DNA of 64,000 bases from Flavobacterium sp. MDT1-60 (GCF_014844035.1 NZ_CP062159.1:4588001-4652000), one strand, 5' to 3'; numbered from the stretch's first letter, positions 19,369 to 31,029 are shown. A program made the numbers and translations. Notes: a model not told the origin generated them from the sequence alone.

Positions 19369-19459
19369 GCTCTGTATTTTTCTAAAAATAAATCCATAAA
19401 AAAGCTTTGATATAATTAGTTCTTAGTAAATTAGCTATAGCTTTATAGACTTTTTACTC

Positions 19460-20218
19460 ATGAAAAAGTTAATTATAATATCATTTCTTTTTCTGACATC
19501 AGCATCATTTACTATTAATAAAAATAGTTTAGATGCAAAAAATCGTTTTAAAATTAAATCTGTTTTTAGTTATAAAAATGAGGGTATAGAATATTATCGA
19601 AAAGAAATTAACCGTGCTTTTTCATTATTAAAAAAACAAAAAAAGAAGATTGATTTAGAGCTCAATAAAAACGAAAAATCACAAATTCTTTCTATTGCTT
19701 TTCCGGAAATTCTAAGATACGATTCTTACTCTGACTACCTCGAGACATCCTCAAACAAAATTTTATATGTGAATGAAGGAAAGACTGCATCTGATTTTTC
19801 AACGGGTTATTTTCAGATGAAACCTTCCTTTGTAGAGGATTTAGAAAATTATGTGGCCAATACAGAAAGTTTGAAGTCATATAATTGGATTCTTATTCAA
19901 AAGAAAAATGAAACAGAAGCCAGAAAAGAGAGAATAAACCGCTTAGGAAATTTTCAGTGGCAACTTCGATATCTGAAAGTATTTTGGTATGTTGCCGAAT
20001 ATAAATATCAAAATATCGATTTTAAAACTACACAAGACAAAATTCGATTTTTTGCAACTGCCTATAATTATGGATTTACCAAACCTGAAAAAGAAATAAC
20101 AAAATACCAATCTGTAAAAAAATTTTCTCCTGAAGAAAAACCTAATGCTGAAAAATTTGCATTTGCAGATTTTTCAATTGATTTTATAAAAACTTATTCC
20201 TCTTTTTTTAATCAATGA
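19460..20218 (+). CDS. Exported lysozyme-like (lytic transglycosylase-fold) protein, putative
   Basis: A 252-residue protein with a signal peptide (MKKLIIISFLFLTSASF) that I do not place in a named family. Three motifs line up in the order found in the lysozyme-like fold of lytic transglycosylases: an acidic residue at FPEILRY (Glu83), GYFQMKP at 116-122 where transglycosylases have GLMQxxP, and AYNYG at 201-205 where they have AYNxG. It may therefore cleave or bind peptidoglycan in the periplasm. This is inference, because the spacing is unusual and the overall similarity is weak. It stands alone after a terminator, 166 bases before folE. Confidence 0.5.
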   Translation: MKKLIIISFLFLTSASFTINKNSLDAKNRFKIKSVFSYKNEGIEYYRKEINRAFSLLKKQKKKIDLELNKNEKSQILSIAFPEILRYDSYSDYLETSSNKILYVNEGKTASDFSTGYFQMKPSFVEDLENYVANTESLKSYNWILIQKKNETEARKERINRLGNFQWQLRYLKVFWYVAEYKYQNIDFKTTQDKIRFFATAYNYGFTKPEKEITKYQSVKKFSPEEKPNAEKFAFADFSIDFIKTYSSFFNQ

Positions 20219-20383
20219 ACATAATAAATGAAAAACACTAAATTAAAAAATATATAAGTAGTGCTAATTTAAACTATATCCAAAAACGATCAATTAAATA
20301 GTAAAAACGATAGAAAAGGTTTCCTTTTTATTAATTATCTTTACCGCCTTAAAAAGATATACCCATTATAATAGTAGTTTTTA

Positions 20384-21055
20384 ATGACAAATAACGAAGA
20401 TTTTTTAGACGAAATAGGAGACAATCATTTTAGCAGCAACGCGAAAAACCCTGTAAGACAGGATGCTTTTGACTTAACAGATGATGAAAAAATAGAAAGA
20501 ATAAAAAAAGATGTCGAAAACATTCTACAAACTCTTGGAATGGATTTGACAGATGACAGCATAAAAGGTACTCCAAACAGAGTAGCAAAAATGTTTGTAA
20601 AGGAGATTTTTGGTGGCTTAAACCCTTCAAAACAACCAAAAGCTTCTACTTTTGACAATAATTACAAATACGGTGAAATGTTAGTCGAGAAAAATATCAC
20701 TGTTTATTCTACCTGCGAACACCATTTACTGCCAATTATTGGTAGAGCCCATGTAGCTTATATTTCCAGCGGAAGAGTTATCGGTTTATCAAAAATGAAC
20801 AGAATTGTAGAATATTATGCAAAAAGACCTCAGGTTCAGGAGCGTCTGACAATGCAAATTGTTCAGGAATTACAAAAAGCTTTAGGAACTGAAGATGTCG
20901 CCTGCGTTATTGACGCCAAACACCTTTGCGTAAACTCAAGAGGAATTAAAGATATCGAAAGCAGTACAGTAACTTCTGAATTTGGTGGAAAATTTAAAGA
21001 TCCTCAAACAAAAAGAGAATTTTTGGATTACATTAAATTAGACACACAATTTTAA
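20384..21055 (+). CDS. folE: GTP cyclohydrolase I
   Basis: It converts GTP to 7,8-dihydroneopterin triphosphate, the first step of tetrahydrofolate biosynthesis. The protein is 223 residues. The zinc ligands are present: Cys111 and His114 in STCEHHLLP, and Cys182 in HLCVNSRG. The substrate-binding RVIGLSKMNRIVEYYAKRPQVQERLT block is complete. The first 30 residues are an acidic, poorly conserved extension. It precedes the four-helix-bundle gene and cysS in the same direction, but no terminator or promoter between them is clear. Confidence 0.96.
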   Translation: MTNNEDFLDEIGDNHFSSNAKNPVRQDAFDLTDDEKIERIKKDVENILQTLGMDLTDDSIKGTPNRVAKMFVKEIFGGLNPSKQPKASTFDNNYKYGEMLVEKNITVYSTCEHHLLPIIGRAHVAYISSGRVIGLSKMNRIVEYYAKRPQVQERLTMQIVQELQKALGTEDVACVIDAKHLCVNSRGIKDIESSTVTSEFGGKFKDPQTKREFLDYIKLDTQF

Positions 21056-21093
21056 AAAAGTTTATTGTTTGTTGTTGATAGTTTGTTGTTCCT

Positions 21094-21483
21094 ATGGCGA
21101 AAATACAAAAATTTGAAGATCTCGAAATTTGGAGAATGGCGAGAACAATCTGCCAACAGATTGAATTCCTCATACAAAACACAAATTTAAAAACAAACTA
21201 TTCTTTGAAAGATCAAATTGATAGAAGTTCAGGATCAATAATGGATAATATTGCTGAAGGTTTTGAACGAAATGGCAATAGGGAATTTATTCAATTTCTA
21301 AGCATCGCAAAAGGTTCAGCAGGAGAAGTAAAATCACAATCATATAGAGCGTTTGATAAAAAATTGATTTCCGAAGAACAACATTTAAAGTTAAATGAAA
21401 TCGTGGAATTAGAAAAAAACAAAATTGGAGCCATGATGAATTACTTAAACAATTGTGAAATCAAAGGACTCAAATTCAAATAA
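21094..21483 (+). CDS. Four-helix bundle protein (S23/23S rRNA intervening-sequence family)
   Basis: A 129-residue all-helical protein of the four-helix-bundle family first seen as proteins encoded by 23S rRNA intervening sequences. The diagnostic features are FEDLEIWRMARTICQQIE, QIDRSSGSIMDNIAEGFER and an FIQFLSIAKGSAGEVKSQ helix, all of which are present. The family is scattered in Bacteroidota genomes, often as an isolated gene, and its function is unknown. Here it sits between folE and cysS and is flanked by GTT-rich sequence upstream and AAC-rich sequence downstream, which may mark it as a mobile or inserted cassette. Confidence 0.88.
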   Translation: MAKIQKFEDLEIWRMARTICQQIEFLIQNTNLKTNYSLKDQIDRSSGSIMDNIAEGFERNGNREFIQFLSIAKGSAGEVKSQSYRAFDKKLISEEQHLKLNEIVELEKNKIGAMMNYLNNCEIKGLKFK

Positions 21484-21539
21484 CATTCCGAGCAAAACAA
21501 TAAACAATAAACTAAAAACAATCAACGGTTAAACAAATC

Positions 21540-21550
21540 AACGATTAAAC
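21540..21550. repeat. Inverted copy of the GTTTAATCGTT 11-mer upstream of cysS
   Basis: AACGATTAAAC here is the reverse complement of the 11-mer found at 9500, 9516 and 28994. It lies 14 bases before the cysS start, within an A-rich leader. Confidence 0.5.
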
Positions 21551-21563
21551 AGTAATAGAAAAT

Positions 21564-23042
21564 ATGCCTTTATATACTACACAGCCTCTAAAAATATACA
21601 ATTCACTGTCAGGTGAAAAAGAAAATTTCAACCCAATTCATGAAGGAAATGTTGGAATGTATGTTTGCGGACCTACAGTTTATAGTAATGTACACTTAGG
21701 AAATGTGAGAACTTTTATGTCGTTTGACGTCATATTCAGGTATTTTTTACATCTTGATTATAAAGTTCGTTATGTACGTAATATTACGGATGTTGGTCAT
21801 ATTGTAGACGATGTTGATGAAGGTGAAGATAAAATCGCAAAAAAAGCACGTTTAGAGCAACTTGAACCAATGGAAGTTGTACAGCGCTATACCGTAGATT
21901 TTCATGATATTTTAAAGTCATTCAATTTTCTGCCGCCAAGTATAGAGCCAACAGCAACTGGTCATATAATTGAACAAATCGAAATCATCAAAAAAATTAT
22001 CGATACCGGAATTGGTTATGAAGCCAACGGATCTGTATATTTTGATGTCGTAAAATATAACGAAACCAACAATTACGGAGTTTTAAGCGGTCGAAATATC
22101 GAAGATATGCTAGCCAATACCCGTGATCTTGATGGTCAGTCAGACAAAAGAAATCCGCAGGATTTTGCCCTTTGGAAAAAAGCAGAACCGGAACATATTA
22201 TGAGATGGCCTTCACCCTGGAGTGATGGTTTCCCGGGATGGCATTTGGAATGTACTGCAATGAGCACCAAATATCTTGGTAATCACTTTGATATTCATGG
22301 TGGCGGAATGGATTTAAAATTCCCTCATCACGAATGCGAAATCGCCCAAAACGAAGCTTGTACAGGTCAGTCTCCGGTAAATTACTGGATGCACGCCAAC
22401 ATGCTAACTTTAAACGGGAAAAAAATGGCAAAATCAACTGGTAATAATATTTTACCAGGGGAGATTTTAAGCGGAGACAATACCATTTTAAGCAAAGCTT
22501 TCTCTGCTTCTGTAACACGATTTTTTATGTTACAGGCACATTACAGAAGTATCTTGGATTTTTCTGATGATGCGATTGTAGCTGCAGAAAAAGGATATAA
22601 AAGATTAATGGAAGCTGTTGACTCTTTATCAGGAATTACAGCAAGCGCAACAAGTTCTATTGATATCTCATCGTGGAAACAATTGTGCTACGACGCCATG
22701 AACGACGATTTCAATACGCCAATTTTAATTGCGCAATTATTTGAAGCCGTTCGTTATATCAATTTATTGAAAGAAGGAAAAGAAACCATTTCTGCCGAAG
22801 ATTTAAAAACATTTACAACTGCAATTAATGCTTTTGTTTTTGACGTTTTAGGTTTAAGCGATGACAAAGCTGCTGACAGTAATAACGATAAATTAGAAGG
22901 TGTTGTAAACATGCTTATTGCAATGAGAAATCAAGCAAGAGCTGATAAAAACTTTGCACTTTCTGACCAAATTCGTGATCAATTGATCGGTTTAGGCATA
23001 CAATTGAAAGACGGAAAAGAAGGTACAAGCTTTTCAATATAA
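21564..23042 (+). CDS. cysS: Cysteine-tRNA ligase
   Basis: Class I synthetase charging tRNA-Cys, 492 residues. The zinc-site motif CGPTVY lies near the N-terminus. The HIGH-equivalent is HLGN at 44-47, and the KMSKS-equivalent is KMAKS at 287-291. [21 protein letters not shown] supplies further zinc ligands. The length and the C-terminal helical anticodon-binding region are normal for the family. It is followed 21 bases later by yidD. Confidence 0.97.
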   Translation: MPLYTTQPLKIYNSLSGEKENFNPIHEGNVGMYVCGPTVYSNVHLGNVRTFMSFDVIFRYFLHLDYKVRYVRNITDVGHIVDDVDEGEDKIAKKARLEQLEPMEVVQRYTVDFHDILKSFNFLPPSIEPTATGHIIEQIEIIKKIIDTGIGYEANGSVYFDVVKYNETNNYGVLSGRNIEDMLANTRDLDGQSDKRNPQDFALWKKAEPEHIMRWPSPWSDGFPGWHLECTAMSTKYLGNHFDIHGGGMDLKFPHHECEIAQNEACTGQSPVNYWMHANMLTLNGKKMAKSTGNNILPGEILSGDNTILSKAFSASVTRFFMLQAHYRSILDFSDDAIVAAEKGYKRLMEAVDSLSGITASATSSIDISSWKQLCYDAMNDDFNTPILIAQLFEAVRYINLLKEGKETISAEDLKTFTTAINAFVFDVLGLSDDKAADSNNDKLEGVVNMLIAMRNQARADKNFALSDQIRDQLIGLGIQLKDGKEGTSFSI

Positions 23043-23063
23043 TCCATTCATTTCTAATAAATC

Positions 23064-23303
23064 ATGAAAGTAATCACTCCATTTGTTTTATTAGTACGCT
23101 TTTATCAAAATGCCATTTCGCCATTTACACCAGCGTCTTGTCGTTTCGAGCCAACATGTTCAAGTTACATGATTGAAGCACTGCAAAAACATGGATTATT
23201 TTATGGCGGTTACTTAGGAATGAAACGTATTTTGAGTTGTCACCCTTGGGGAAGAACAGGCTACGATCCCGTTCCTGAAAAGAAATGTTCGCATAAACAT
23301 TAA
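23064..23303 (+). CDS. yidD: Membrane protein insertion efficiency factor YidD
   Basis: A 79-residue protein of the YidD family, which assists YidC-dependent insertion of inner-membrane proteins. The family signature is complete: [30 protein letters not shown], and [17 protein letters not shown]. The N-terminus is an amphipathic helix. It lies between cysS and lgt on the same strand, with short gaps that suggest co-transcription. Confidence 0.95.
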   Translation: MKVITPFVLLVRFYQNAISPFTPASCRFEPTCSSYMIEALQKHGLFYGGYLGMKRILSCHPWGRTGYDPVPEKKCSHKH

Positions 23304-23370
23304 CTTTTAATAAAGACTTACTCTGCTTTAAATATTTATTTTTACAATCAATAAAAAAATACAATACTAT

Positions 23371-24303
23371 ATGACACACGCCTTAAACCTCGTTTGGAAC
23401 CCTTCAGAAGGAATCAATTTAGGATTTTTTATGATTCGCTACTACAGTTTAATGTTCGTAATTGCTTTTGGTTTAGGATGGTACCTAATGAAAAAGATCT
23501 TCGAACGCGAAAATGAATCAATTGACAAACTTGATTCTTTATTTGTTTGGACCGTTTTAGCTACTTTAATAGGCGCTCGTTTAGGACATGTTTTATTTTA
23601 TGATTGGGAGTATTTTAGAAATCATTTACTTGAAATCTTTTTACCATTTAGATTTGAGCCAAAATTCGAATTCACAGGTTTCCAAGGTTTAGCAAGTCAT
23701 GGTGCAGCAATTGCAATTATTGTCGCTATGTACTATTATAGCAAAAAGATCTTAAAGCGTCCATTGTTATGGATTTTAGATCGTGTTGTTATTCCGGTTG
23801 CAAGTGGTGCAATATTCGTTAGGTTAGGTAATTTTTTCAATTCTGAAATCATTGGACACGAAACAACTTCTGCATTCGGAATTCGTTTTTTACACGACAA
23901 ATTTAGTAAAGCTGAAGCTGTTAACGCAACTCAAATCGCAGATCCAAAAGAAGCTTATAATGCAATTGCGCACGATCCAAAATTCGCTGAATTATTAGCC
24001 CAGGTTCCTGCAAAGCACCCAACTCAATTGTATGAGGGATTCTGCTATATTTTTGTATTTGCCATTTTATTCTTTTTATACTGGAAAACAAATGCAAGAC
24101 TTAAATCGGGATTCTTATTTGGATTATTTCTAGTGCTTTTATTTGTTGTACGTTTCATTGTCGAGTTCGTAAAAGAAAGTCAAGGCGGAATTGAAGAAGA
24201 ATTAGGCTATTTCTCCACCGGACAATGGCTAAGCATACCTTTTATCATTATCGGTCTTTTCTTTATCATTAGAGCACAAAGAAACCCATTAGCAACATCT
24301 TAA
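23371..24303 (+). CDS. lgt: Prolipoprotein diacylglyceryl transferase
   Basis: Inner-membrane enzyme transferring diacylglycerol from phosphatidylglycerol to the lipobox cysteine of prolipoproteins. At 310 residues with about seven hydrophobic segments it is normal for the family. The signature region is RLGNFFNSEIIG at 151-162. HPTQLYEG and the early IRYYSLMF and GARLGHVLFYDW motifs are also present. It probably serves the several lipoproteins seen in this window, such as the S9 peptidase. A strong terminator follows. Confidence 0.95.
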   Translation: MTHALNLVWNPSEGINLGFFMIRYYSLMFVIAFGLGWYLMKKIFERENESIDKLDSLFVWTVLATLIGARLGHVLFYDWEYFRNHLLEIFLPFRFEPKFEFTGFQGLASHGAAIAIIVAMYYYSKKILKRPLLWILDRVVIPVASGAIFVRLGNFFNSEIIGHETTSAFGIRFLHDKFSKAEAVNATQIADPKEAYNAIAHDPKFAELLAQVPAKHPTQLYEGFCYIFVFAILFFLYWKTNARLKSGFLFGLFLVLLFVVRFIVEFVKESQGGIEEELGYFSTGQWLSIPFIIIGLFFIIRAQRNPLATS

Positions 24304-24321
24304 AACGTAATTACAACATAC

Positions 24322-24360
24322 AAAATCGCCCAATATTAAATGTATTGGGCGATTTTTTTT
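24322..24360 (+). terminator. Terminator of lgt
   Basis: AAATCGCCCAATA pairs with TATTGGGCGATTT across a short loop and is followed by eight T. Confidence 0.88.
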
Positions 24361-24439
24361 TGCCTTAATAGTAAATAGATAAATTCATTTACAACTTGCA
24401 ACACCTTTAATTTCTTTAAGTTCATTCTTCTAATCTTTA

Positions 24440-24573
24440 TTTTCAGGAGCAGAAGGTTAGCTTTTTCAACAGAACGTTTAGTCCCTCTATCCGCTATATT
24501 CCCGATTAAGAAAAACAAGGTTCTTTAGCCGTAGTTTTTGTTAATCGGGAGATACCGCTCCCATCGAGGCTAG
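24440..24573. repeat. Modular intergenic repeat, copy 1 (variable palindromic core)
   Basis: It begins with TTTTCAGGAGC and ends with CCGCTCCCATCGAGGCTAG, both shared with 57074-57158 (the end matches at 17 of 19 bases). Between them is a palindrome with 16-base arms (24501-24516 and 24534-24549, one mismatch) that differs from the core of the other copy. Confidence 0.65.
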
Positions 24574-24760
24574 ATTAGAAGTCTATTTTTCAAAAGAAAT
24601 ATAGCACTGTTAAAAACCACTTATAAATTCTACTGCAACACCAAACACAGTATAACTAGCTAAATTTTAAAAGATTAACAATTTTTCTAAAATAAAAACA
24701 AACACTAAAAACAAACACTGTTTTCAAATGCATTTAAACTAAATCTTAAAATTAGCACAA

Positions 24761-24792
24761 AAAAAGATCCAGTTTTCACTGGATCTTTTTCT
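24761..24792 (-). terminator. Terminator of secDF
   Basis: A 12-bp stem (AAAAGATCCAGT/ACTGGATCTTTT) with a four-base loop; the minus strand continues into a T run. It could also act on the plus strand. Confidence 0.82.
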
Positions 24793-24812
24793 ATATATCA
24801 ACTAGCAGTTAC

Positions 24813-27785
24813 TTATGCTTTATTATGCTTGTCTTCGATTGTATGTTTATCATCACTTGAAATCGTATCAACCAATACCGGAGTTGCGATAAATAATGAA
24901 GAATAAGTACCTACAACAATACCTACTAACATGGCGAAGATAAATCCTCTGATTGATTCACCACCAAAGATAAACATCGTTAATAATACGATAATCATCA
25001 TTAATGAAGTATTTAATGTTCTTGATAATGTAGTATTAATAGATGCATTTACAATATCTTCAAAACTACCTTTACGGTTTCCAAGGATAAACTCTCTAAT
25101 TCTGTCAAATACAATTACAGTATCATTCATAGAGTAACCAATAACAGTAAGAATCGCAGCAATAAAGTGCTGATCCATTTCCATGTGGAAAGGCATGAAT
25201 TTATAACATAAAGAGTAAATTCCTAATACAAAGATTACGTCATGCGCAACAGCTGCAATCGCACCTAATGAATATTGCCATTTACGGAAAGAGATCATTA
25301 AGTATAAGAAAATAACTGCCATTGCACCAAGAACTGCCCAGTAAGAGTTTGTTTTGATATCTTCAGAGATAGAAGCTCCAACTTTAGAAGATTGTAAAAC
25401 TCCAACTCTTTTACCATCAAAAGTATTAGTAAATTTATCATAAGAAACATTAGGGAAATATTTCGCCAATGCATCATATAATTTTTTGTTCACTTCTTCA
25501 TCAACAGCAACTCCATCTTCTTTAATTTTATATTTAGTTGTGATTTTCAACTGATCATCATCACCTAAAATTTTAGCCTCAACCGGAGTTCCAAAAGCAG
25601 CAGATAATTCATCTGAAATAGCAGTAGCATCTACTGATTTTTCAAATTTCACCTGAAAAGTTCTTCCTCCAACAAAATCAACACCTTCGTCTAATCCGTT
25701 AACGAAGAAGATAGAAACTAAACTTACTACAACTACAATTGAAGAGAAGATATAAGTGAATTTTTTAATCTTAATAAAGTCAAAGTGGAAATTAGTAAAC
25801 CAGTTTTTAGTAATATTTGTAGAGAAAGTTAAATCACCTTTTCCGGCAATATTTCTGTCAATGAAAATTCTTGCAATAAAAATTGAAGTAAACAATGAAG
25901 TTACGATACCAATTAATAATGTTAAAGCAAAACCTTTAATTGGTCCTGTTCCAAAAATAAACAAGATTGCTCCAGTTAAAACGTGCGTTACGTTCGCATC
26001 AATAATAGAACGCATTGCACCGTGCCATCCATAAGAAGCAACAACAGCCTCAGACAATGATTTACCTTCACGCAATTCTTCTTTTGCTCTTTCAAATATA
26101 ATAATGTTAGCATCTACCGCAGTACCTAATGTTAATACGATACCTGCAATACCTGGCAATGTTAATACAAAACCAAAACTTGCCATAATTCCGAACAAGA
26201 ATAGTAAGTTTAATAATAAGGCAAGGTTAGCATACCAACCCGCTTTACCATAATAGAATACCATCCATAAACAAACTAATAAAAATCCTAATACAGATGA
26301 AATTGTACCAGCATCAATTGCAGCCTGACCTAAAGATGGTCCAACAACAGTTGATTGGATAATATCTGCAGAAGCCGGTAATTTACCTGCATTCAATACG
26401 TTTGCTAAATCTTTAGTTTCAGCCACATCAAAAGAACCTGTAATTTCAGATCTTCCTCCAGCGATTGGACCACTAGTAACACCAGGAGCAGAATACACAA
26501 TGTTATCTAAAACAATTGCAATATAACTTTTTTGAGCAAAAGCTCTACCTGTCAATTCTTCCCAAACTTTAGCACCCTGGCTATTCATTTGCATAGAAAC
26601 AGCTGGTTTTCCTAATTGGTCAAAAGTATCTTTTGCATCAGTAACAACACCTCCGCTCATAGCAGGTACGTTATCTCTGTTTCCTTTTAAAGCATATAAT
26701 TCAACTGCTTCAACTTCTTTTCCTTTAGCATCTTTTAAAGTAGTTGGTTTACTCCACACAAATTTTGCATTGTGTTGGTCAGCAGCCAATAAAACTCTAA
26801 TTTCTGGTCTTTTAAAATAAGCATTGATCGTAGCAGTATCTTTTGGAGCAAAGTAAGCTAAAACTGGTCCACCACCCTGACCTAACATTTTGTCAAATAA
26901 TGGGTTGTTTCCTTTTTTAACATCAACAGAATCTTTAGCATCAGTTAATAAAGCATTCAATGAATCTTTAGCAACAGTTTTAGTTTCTGTTTTCTTTACT
27001 TCAGTCTTTTTCAAAGCTTCGTTAGTAGCAACTAAGAAGTTTCCAATTTCTTCAATTTTATAAGTTTCCCAAAACTCTAACTGAGCTTTTCCACCTAATA
27101 ATTTTTTAATTCTGTCAACATCCTTAGCACCAGGAAGCTCAACTAAGATTCTTCCGGTTTCTCCTAATTTTTGAATGTTTGGTTGTGTTACACCAAATTT
27201 GTCAATACGCTCTCTTAATACTTTGTAAGCACTTTCAATAGACTCATCAACTTTTCTTTTAATAACTTTTTGAGCTTGCGCATCAGTCATTTGAAAATCA
27301 ATTCCACCTTCTCCTTGTAAACTTCTGTTTGCAAAAATATCTGGTGAAGCTAATTTTGTAGTTCCGTTTGAGTTCGCTTCAAAAGCTTCAAAAAACTTAT
27401 TTAAATAGGTTTTGTTTCCTTCTAAATTTGCAGTCGCATCAGCTAATGATTTATTAAATACCGGGTTTTTAGAATTGTTTGACAATCCTTTCAATACATC
27501 CTTAACAGAGATTTGAAGAATAACGTTGATTCCTCCTTCTAAGTCAAGACCTTTATTTAATTGTTTGTTTTTTACTTCATTATAAGTAAAATTTGTAAAA
27601 CCAAGATTTAGCACATCTACTTTACCAATAGAATCTAAATATTTTAGCTCTTTATCAGGATTGTCTCCTGCAAAAGCTTTAGCTTCACTTTTGACGCTGT
27701 TTGCCACAAAAGTGAACGAAAGTTGGTAAATACTTACCAATGCAAATAGAATTGCGAAAAATTTAATAAGTCCTTTATTCTGCAT
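24813..27785 (-). CDS. secDF: Fused SecD-SecF protein translocase subunit
   Basis: A 990-residue fusion of SecD and SecF, the accessory inner-membrane subunits that use the proton gradient to complete Sec-dependent export. The SecD half has a periplasmic P1 domain (LDLEGGINVILQ near the start), the GKLPASADIIQ region and a six-helix membrane domain with GTAVDANIIIFERAKEEL. The SecF half starts near residue 690 with DEGVDFVGGRTFQVKF and has its own domain with IGYSMNDTVIVFDRIRE. The Ala/Thr-rich insertion around 260-290 is typical of Bacteroidota. It is monocistronic with an upstream promoter at 27912. Confidence 0.96.
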   Translation of the reverse strand: MQNKGLIKFFAILFALVSIYQLSFTFVANSVKSEAKAFAGDNPDKELKYLDSIGKVDVLNLGFTNFTYNEVKNKQLNKGLDLEGGINVILQISVKDVLKGLSNNSKNPVFNKSLADATANLEGNKTYLNKFFEAFEANSNGTTKLASPDIFANRSLQGEGGIDFQMTDAQAQKVIKRKVDESIESAYKVLRERIDKFGVTQPNIQKLGETGRILVELPGAKDVDRIKKLLGGKAQLEFWETYKIEEIGNFLVATNEALKKTEVKKTETKTVAKDSLNALLTDAKDSVDVKKGNNPLFDKMLGQGGGPVLAYFAPKDTATINAYFKRPEIRVLLAADQHNAKFVWSKPTTLKDAKGKEVEAVELYALKGNRDNVPAMSGGVVTDAKDTFDQLGKPAVSMQMNSQGAKVWEELTGRAFAQKSYIAIVLDNIVYSAPGVTSGPIAGGRSEITGSFDVAETKDLANVLNAGKLPASADIIQSTVVGPSLGQAAIDAGTISSVLGFLLVCLWMVFYYGKAGWYANLALLLNLLFLFGIMASFGFVLTLPGIAGIVLTLGTAVDANIIIFERAKEELREGKSLSEAVVASYGWHGAMRSIIDANVTHVLTGAILFIFGTGPIKGFALTLLIGIVTSLFTSIFIARIFIDRNIAGKGDLTFSTNITKNWFTNFHFDFIKIKKFTYIFSSIVVVVSLVSIFFVNGLDEGVDFVGGRTFQVKFEKSVDATAISDELSAAFGTPVEAKILGDDDQLKITTKYKIKEDGVAVDEEVNKKLYDALAKYFPNVSYDKFTNTFDGKRVGVLQSSKVGASISEDIKTNSYWAVLGAMAVIFLYLMISFRKWQYSLGAIAAVAHDVIFVLGIYSLCYKFMPFHMEMDQHFIAAILTVIGYSMNDTVIVFDRIREFILGNRKGSFEDIVNASINTTLSRTLNTSLMMIIVLLTMFIFGGESIRGFIFAMLVGIVVGTYSSLFIATPVLVDTISSDDKHTIEDKHNKA

Positions 27786-27911
27786 TATTACTAAAAATTA
27801 ATTATGTTTTATTGTTTGTTTTTGTTTTAAAGTCCCATAAAATAAGCCCTGGCATCATTTTTTAAAACTAAAAAACCAGATCACGAATTACAGCATTTTT
27901 TTTAAACCGAG

Positions 27912-27942
27912 CAAATATATAATTCTCGAAAAGATTAACCAA
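27912..27942 (-). promoter_or_regulatory. Promoter for secDF
   Basis: The minus strand has TATATTTG (27912-27919), a full -7 match, and TTGG about 25 bases upstream (27939-27942) as a partial -33 box. The leader would be about 120 bases. Confidence 0.55.
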
Positions 27943-27965
27943 TTTATTTATTAATTAATCTCAAA

Positions 27966-27991
27966 AAAAAGACTGCAAAAGTGCAGCCTTT
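27966..27991 (-). terminator. Terminator of mdh
   Basis: A nine-base stem with one G-T pair (27969-27977 and 27982-27990) is followed on the minus strand by eight T. It lies 21 bases past the mdh stop codon. Confidence 0.78.
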
Positions 27992-28011
27992 TCCTTTTTT
28001 TACCAAATTCT

Positions 28012-28947
28012 TTATACTAAAATCGATTTTAGGGCATCATTCATGCCTCTAACTGCATCTGCACTTTTAGCAAACAAAGCCTTTTCATTATCGTTTAATT
28101 GAATGTCCAGAATTTCTTCTACTCCATTTTTACCTATTATACAAGGTACACCTATACAAATATCATTTTGTCCGTATTCTCCTTCAACAAAAACAGAACA
28201 GGCAATCATTTTCTTTTGATCATTCAATATACTATCAACCAAATAAGCTACAGAAGCTCCTGGTGCGTACCATGCCGATGTTCCTAAAAGACCTGTAAGT
28301 GTTGCTCCTCCTACCATTGTATCAGCAGCAACTTTTTGCAACGCTTCTTCTGAAAGAAATTCTGTTACTGGAATTCCATTATAAGACGCTAAACGTGTCA
28401 AAGGAATCATAGTAGTATCACCATGACCTCCAATTACCATTGCTGAAATATCATTTGCAGGTTTATCTAAAGCCAAAGACAAATAAGTTCTGAAACGGGA
28501 ACTATCTAAAGCACCGCCCATACCAATAATTCTGTTTTTTGGTAATCCGGTAGATTTCAACGCTAAATACGTCATCGTATCCATTGGGTTCGAAACAACA
28601 ACAATAATAGTATCTGGCGAATGCTTTAATACATTCTCAGCAACTGTTTTTACAATTCCTGCATTAATACCTATTAATTCTTCGCGTGTCATTCCTGGCT
28701 TTCTTGGAATTCCAGATGTAATAACAACTACATCACTTCCGGCAGTTTTAGAATAATCATTGGTTACCCCAGATACTTTGGTATTAAAACCTGTATTTGT
28801 GGCACATTGCATAATATCCAACGCTTTCCCTTCGGCAAAACCTTCTTTAATATCCAACAACACTACTTCGCTTGCAATTCCTCTATAAGAAATAACATCT
28901 GCACATGTAGCTCCAACATTTCCTGCTCCTACAATGGTAACTTTCAT
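28012..28947 (-). CDS. mdh: Malate dehydrogenase (LDH-like type)
   Basis: TCA-cycle enzyme interconverting malate and oxaloacetate with NAD. The 311 residues match the LDH-like type 3 MDH class. The dinucleotide-binding loop is GAGNVGAT at 7-14, the substrate-binding segment is SNPMDTMTYLA, and the catalytic histidine is in GGHGDTTMIPL. Arginines of the mobile loop are present (GIPRKPGMTRE). It lies between secDF and gyrB with its own terminator. The upstream inverted repeat (28989-29032) occupies the space where its promoter should lie. Confidence 0.96.
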   Translation of the reverse strand: MKVTIVGAGNVGATCADVISYRGIASEVVLLDIKEGFAEGKALDIMQCATNTGFNTKVSGVTNDYSKTAGSDVVVITSGIPRKPGMTREELIGINAGIVKTVAENVLKHSPDTIIVVVSNPMDTMTYLALKSTGLPKNRIIGMGGALDSSRFRTYLSLALDKPANDISAMVIGGHGDTTMIPLTRLASYNGIPVTEFLSEEALQKVAADTMVGGATLTGLLGTSAWYAPGASVAYLVDSILNDQKKMIACSVFVEGEYGQNDICIGVPCIIGKNGVEEILDIQLNDNEKALFAKSADAVRGMNDALKSILV

Positions 28948-28988
28948 ATTTTATACTTTATCGGTTATTAATTTATTTTATAAACGAC

Positions 28989-29032
28989 AATTCGTTTAAT
29001 CGTTTAAGTAAATTTAAACAATTAAACGAATT
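28989..29032. repeat. Inverted repeat between mdh and gyrB (GTTTAATCGTT family)
   Basis: Arms of 17 bases at 28989-29005 and 29016-29032 match at 16 positions. The left arm contains the 11-mer GTTTAATCGTT shared with the valS and cysS leaders. It may also serve as a gyrB terminator, since gyrB ends at 29051. Confidence 0.7.
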
Positions 29033-29050
29033 GAAGGTTAAACTTTTTTA

Positions 29051-31021
<1,971 letters not shown>

Positions 31022-31029
31022 CTAACACG

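Larger units (their letters stand above)
24304..24812. other. Noncoding region between lgt and secDF
   Basis: About 500 bases without a supported gene. It holds the lgt terminator, a modular repeat (24440-24573), a stretch with nothing recognisable (24574-24760) and the secDF terminator. A short minus-strand frame at 24336-24518 crosses the repeat and looks spurious. Confidence 0.7.

Noticed and set aside
24336..24518. Minus-strand 60-codon frame downstream of lgt
   Set aside because: It overlaps the terminator and modular repeat; the translation has no recognisable domain.
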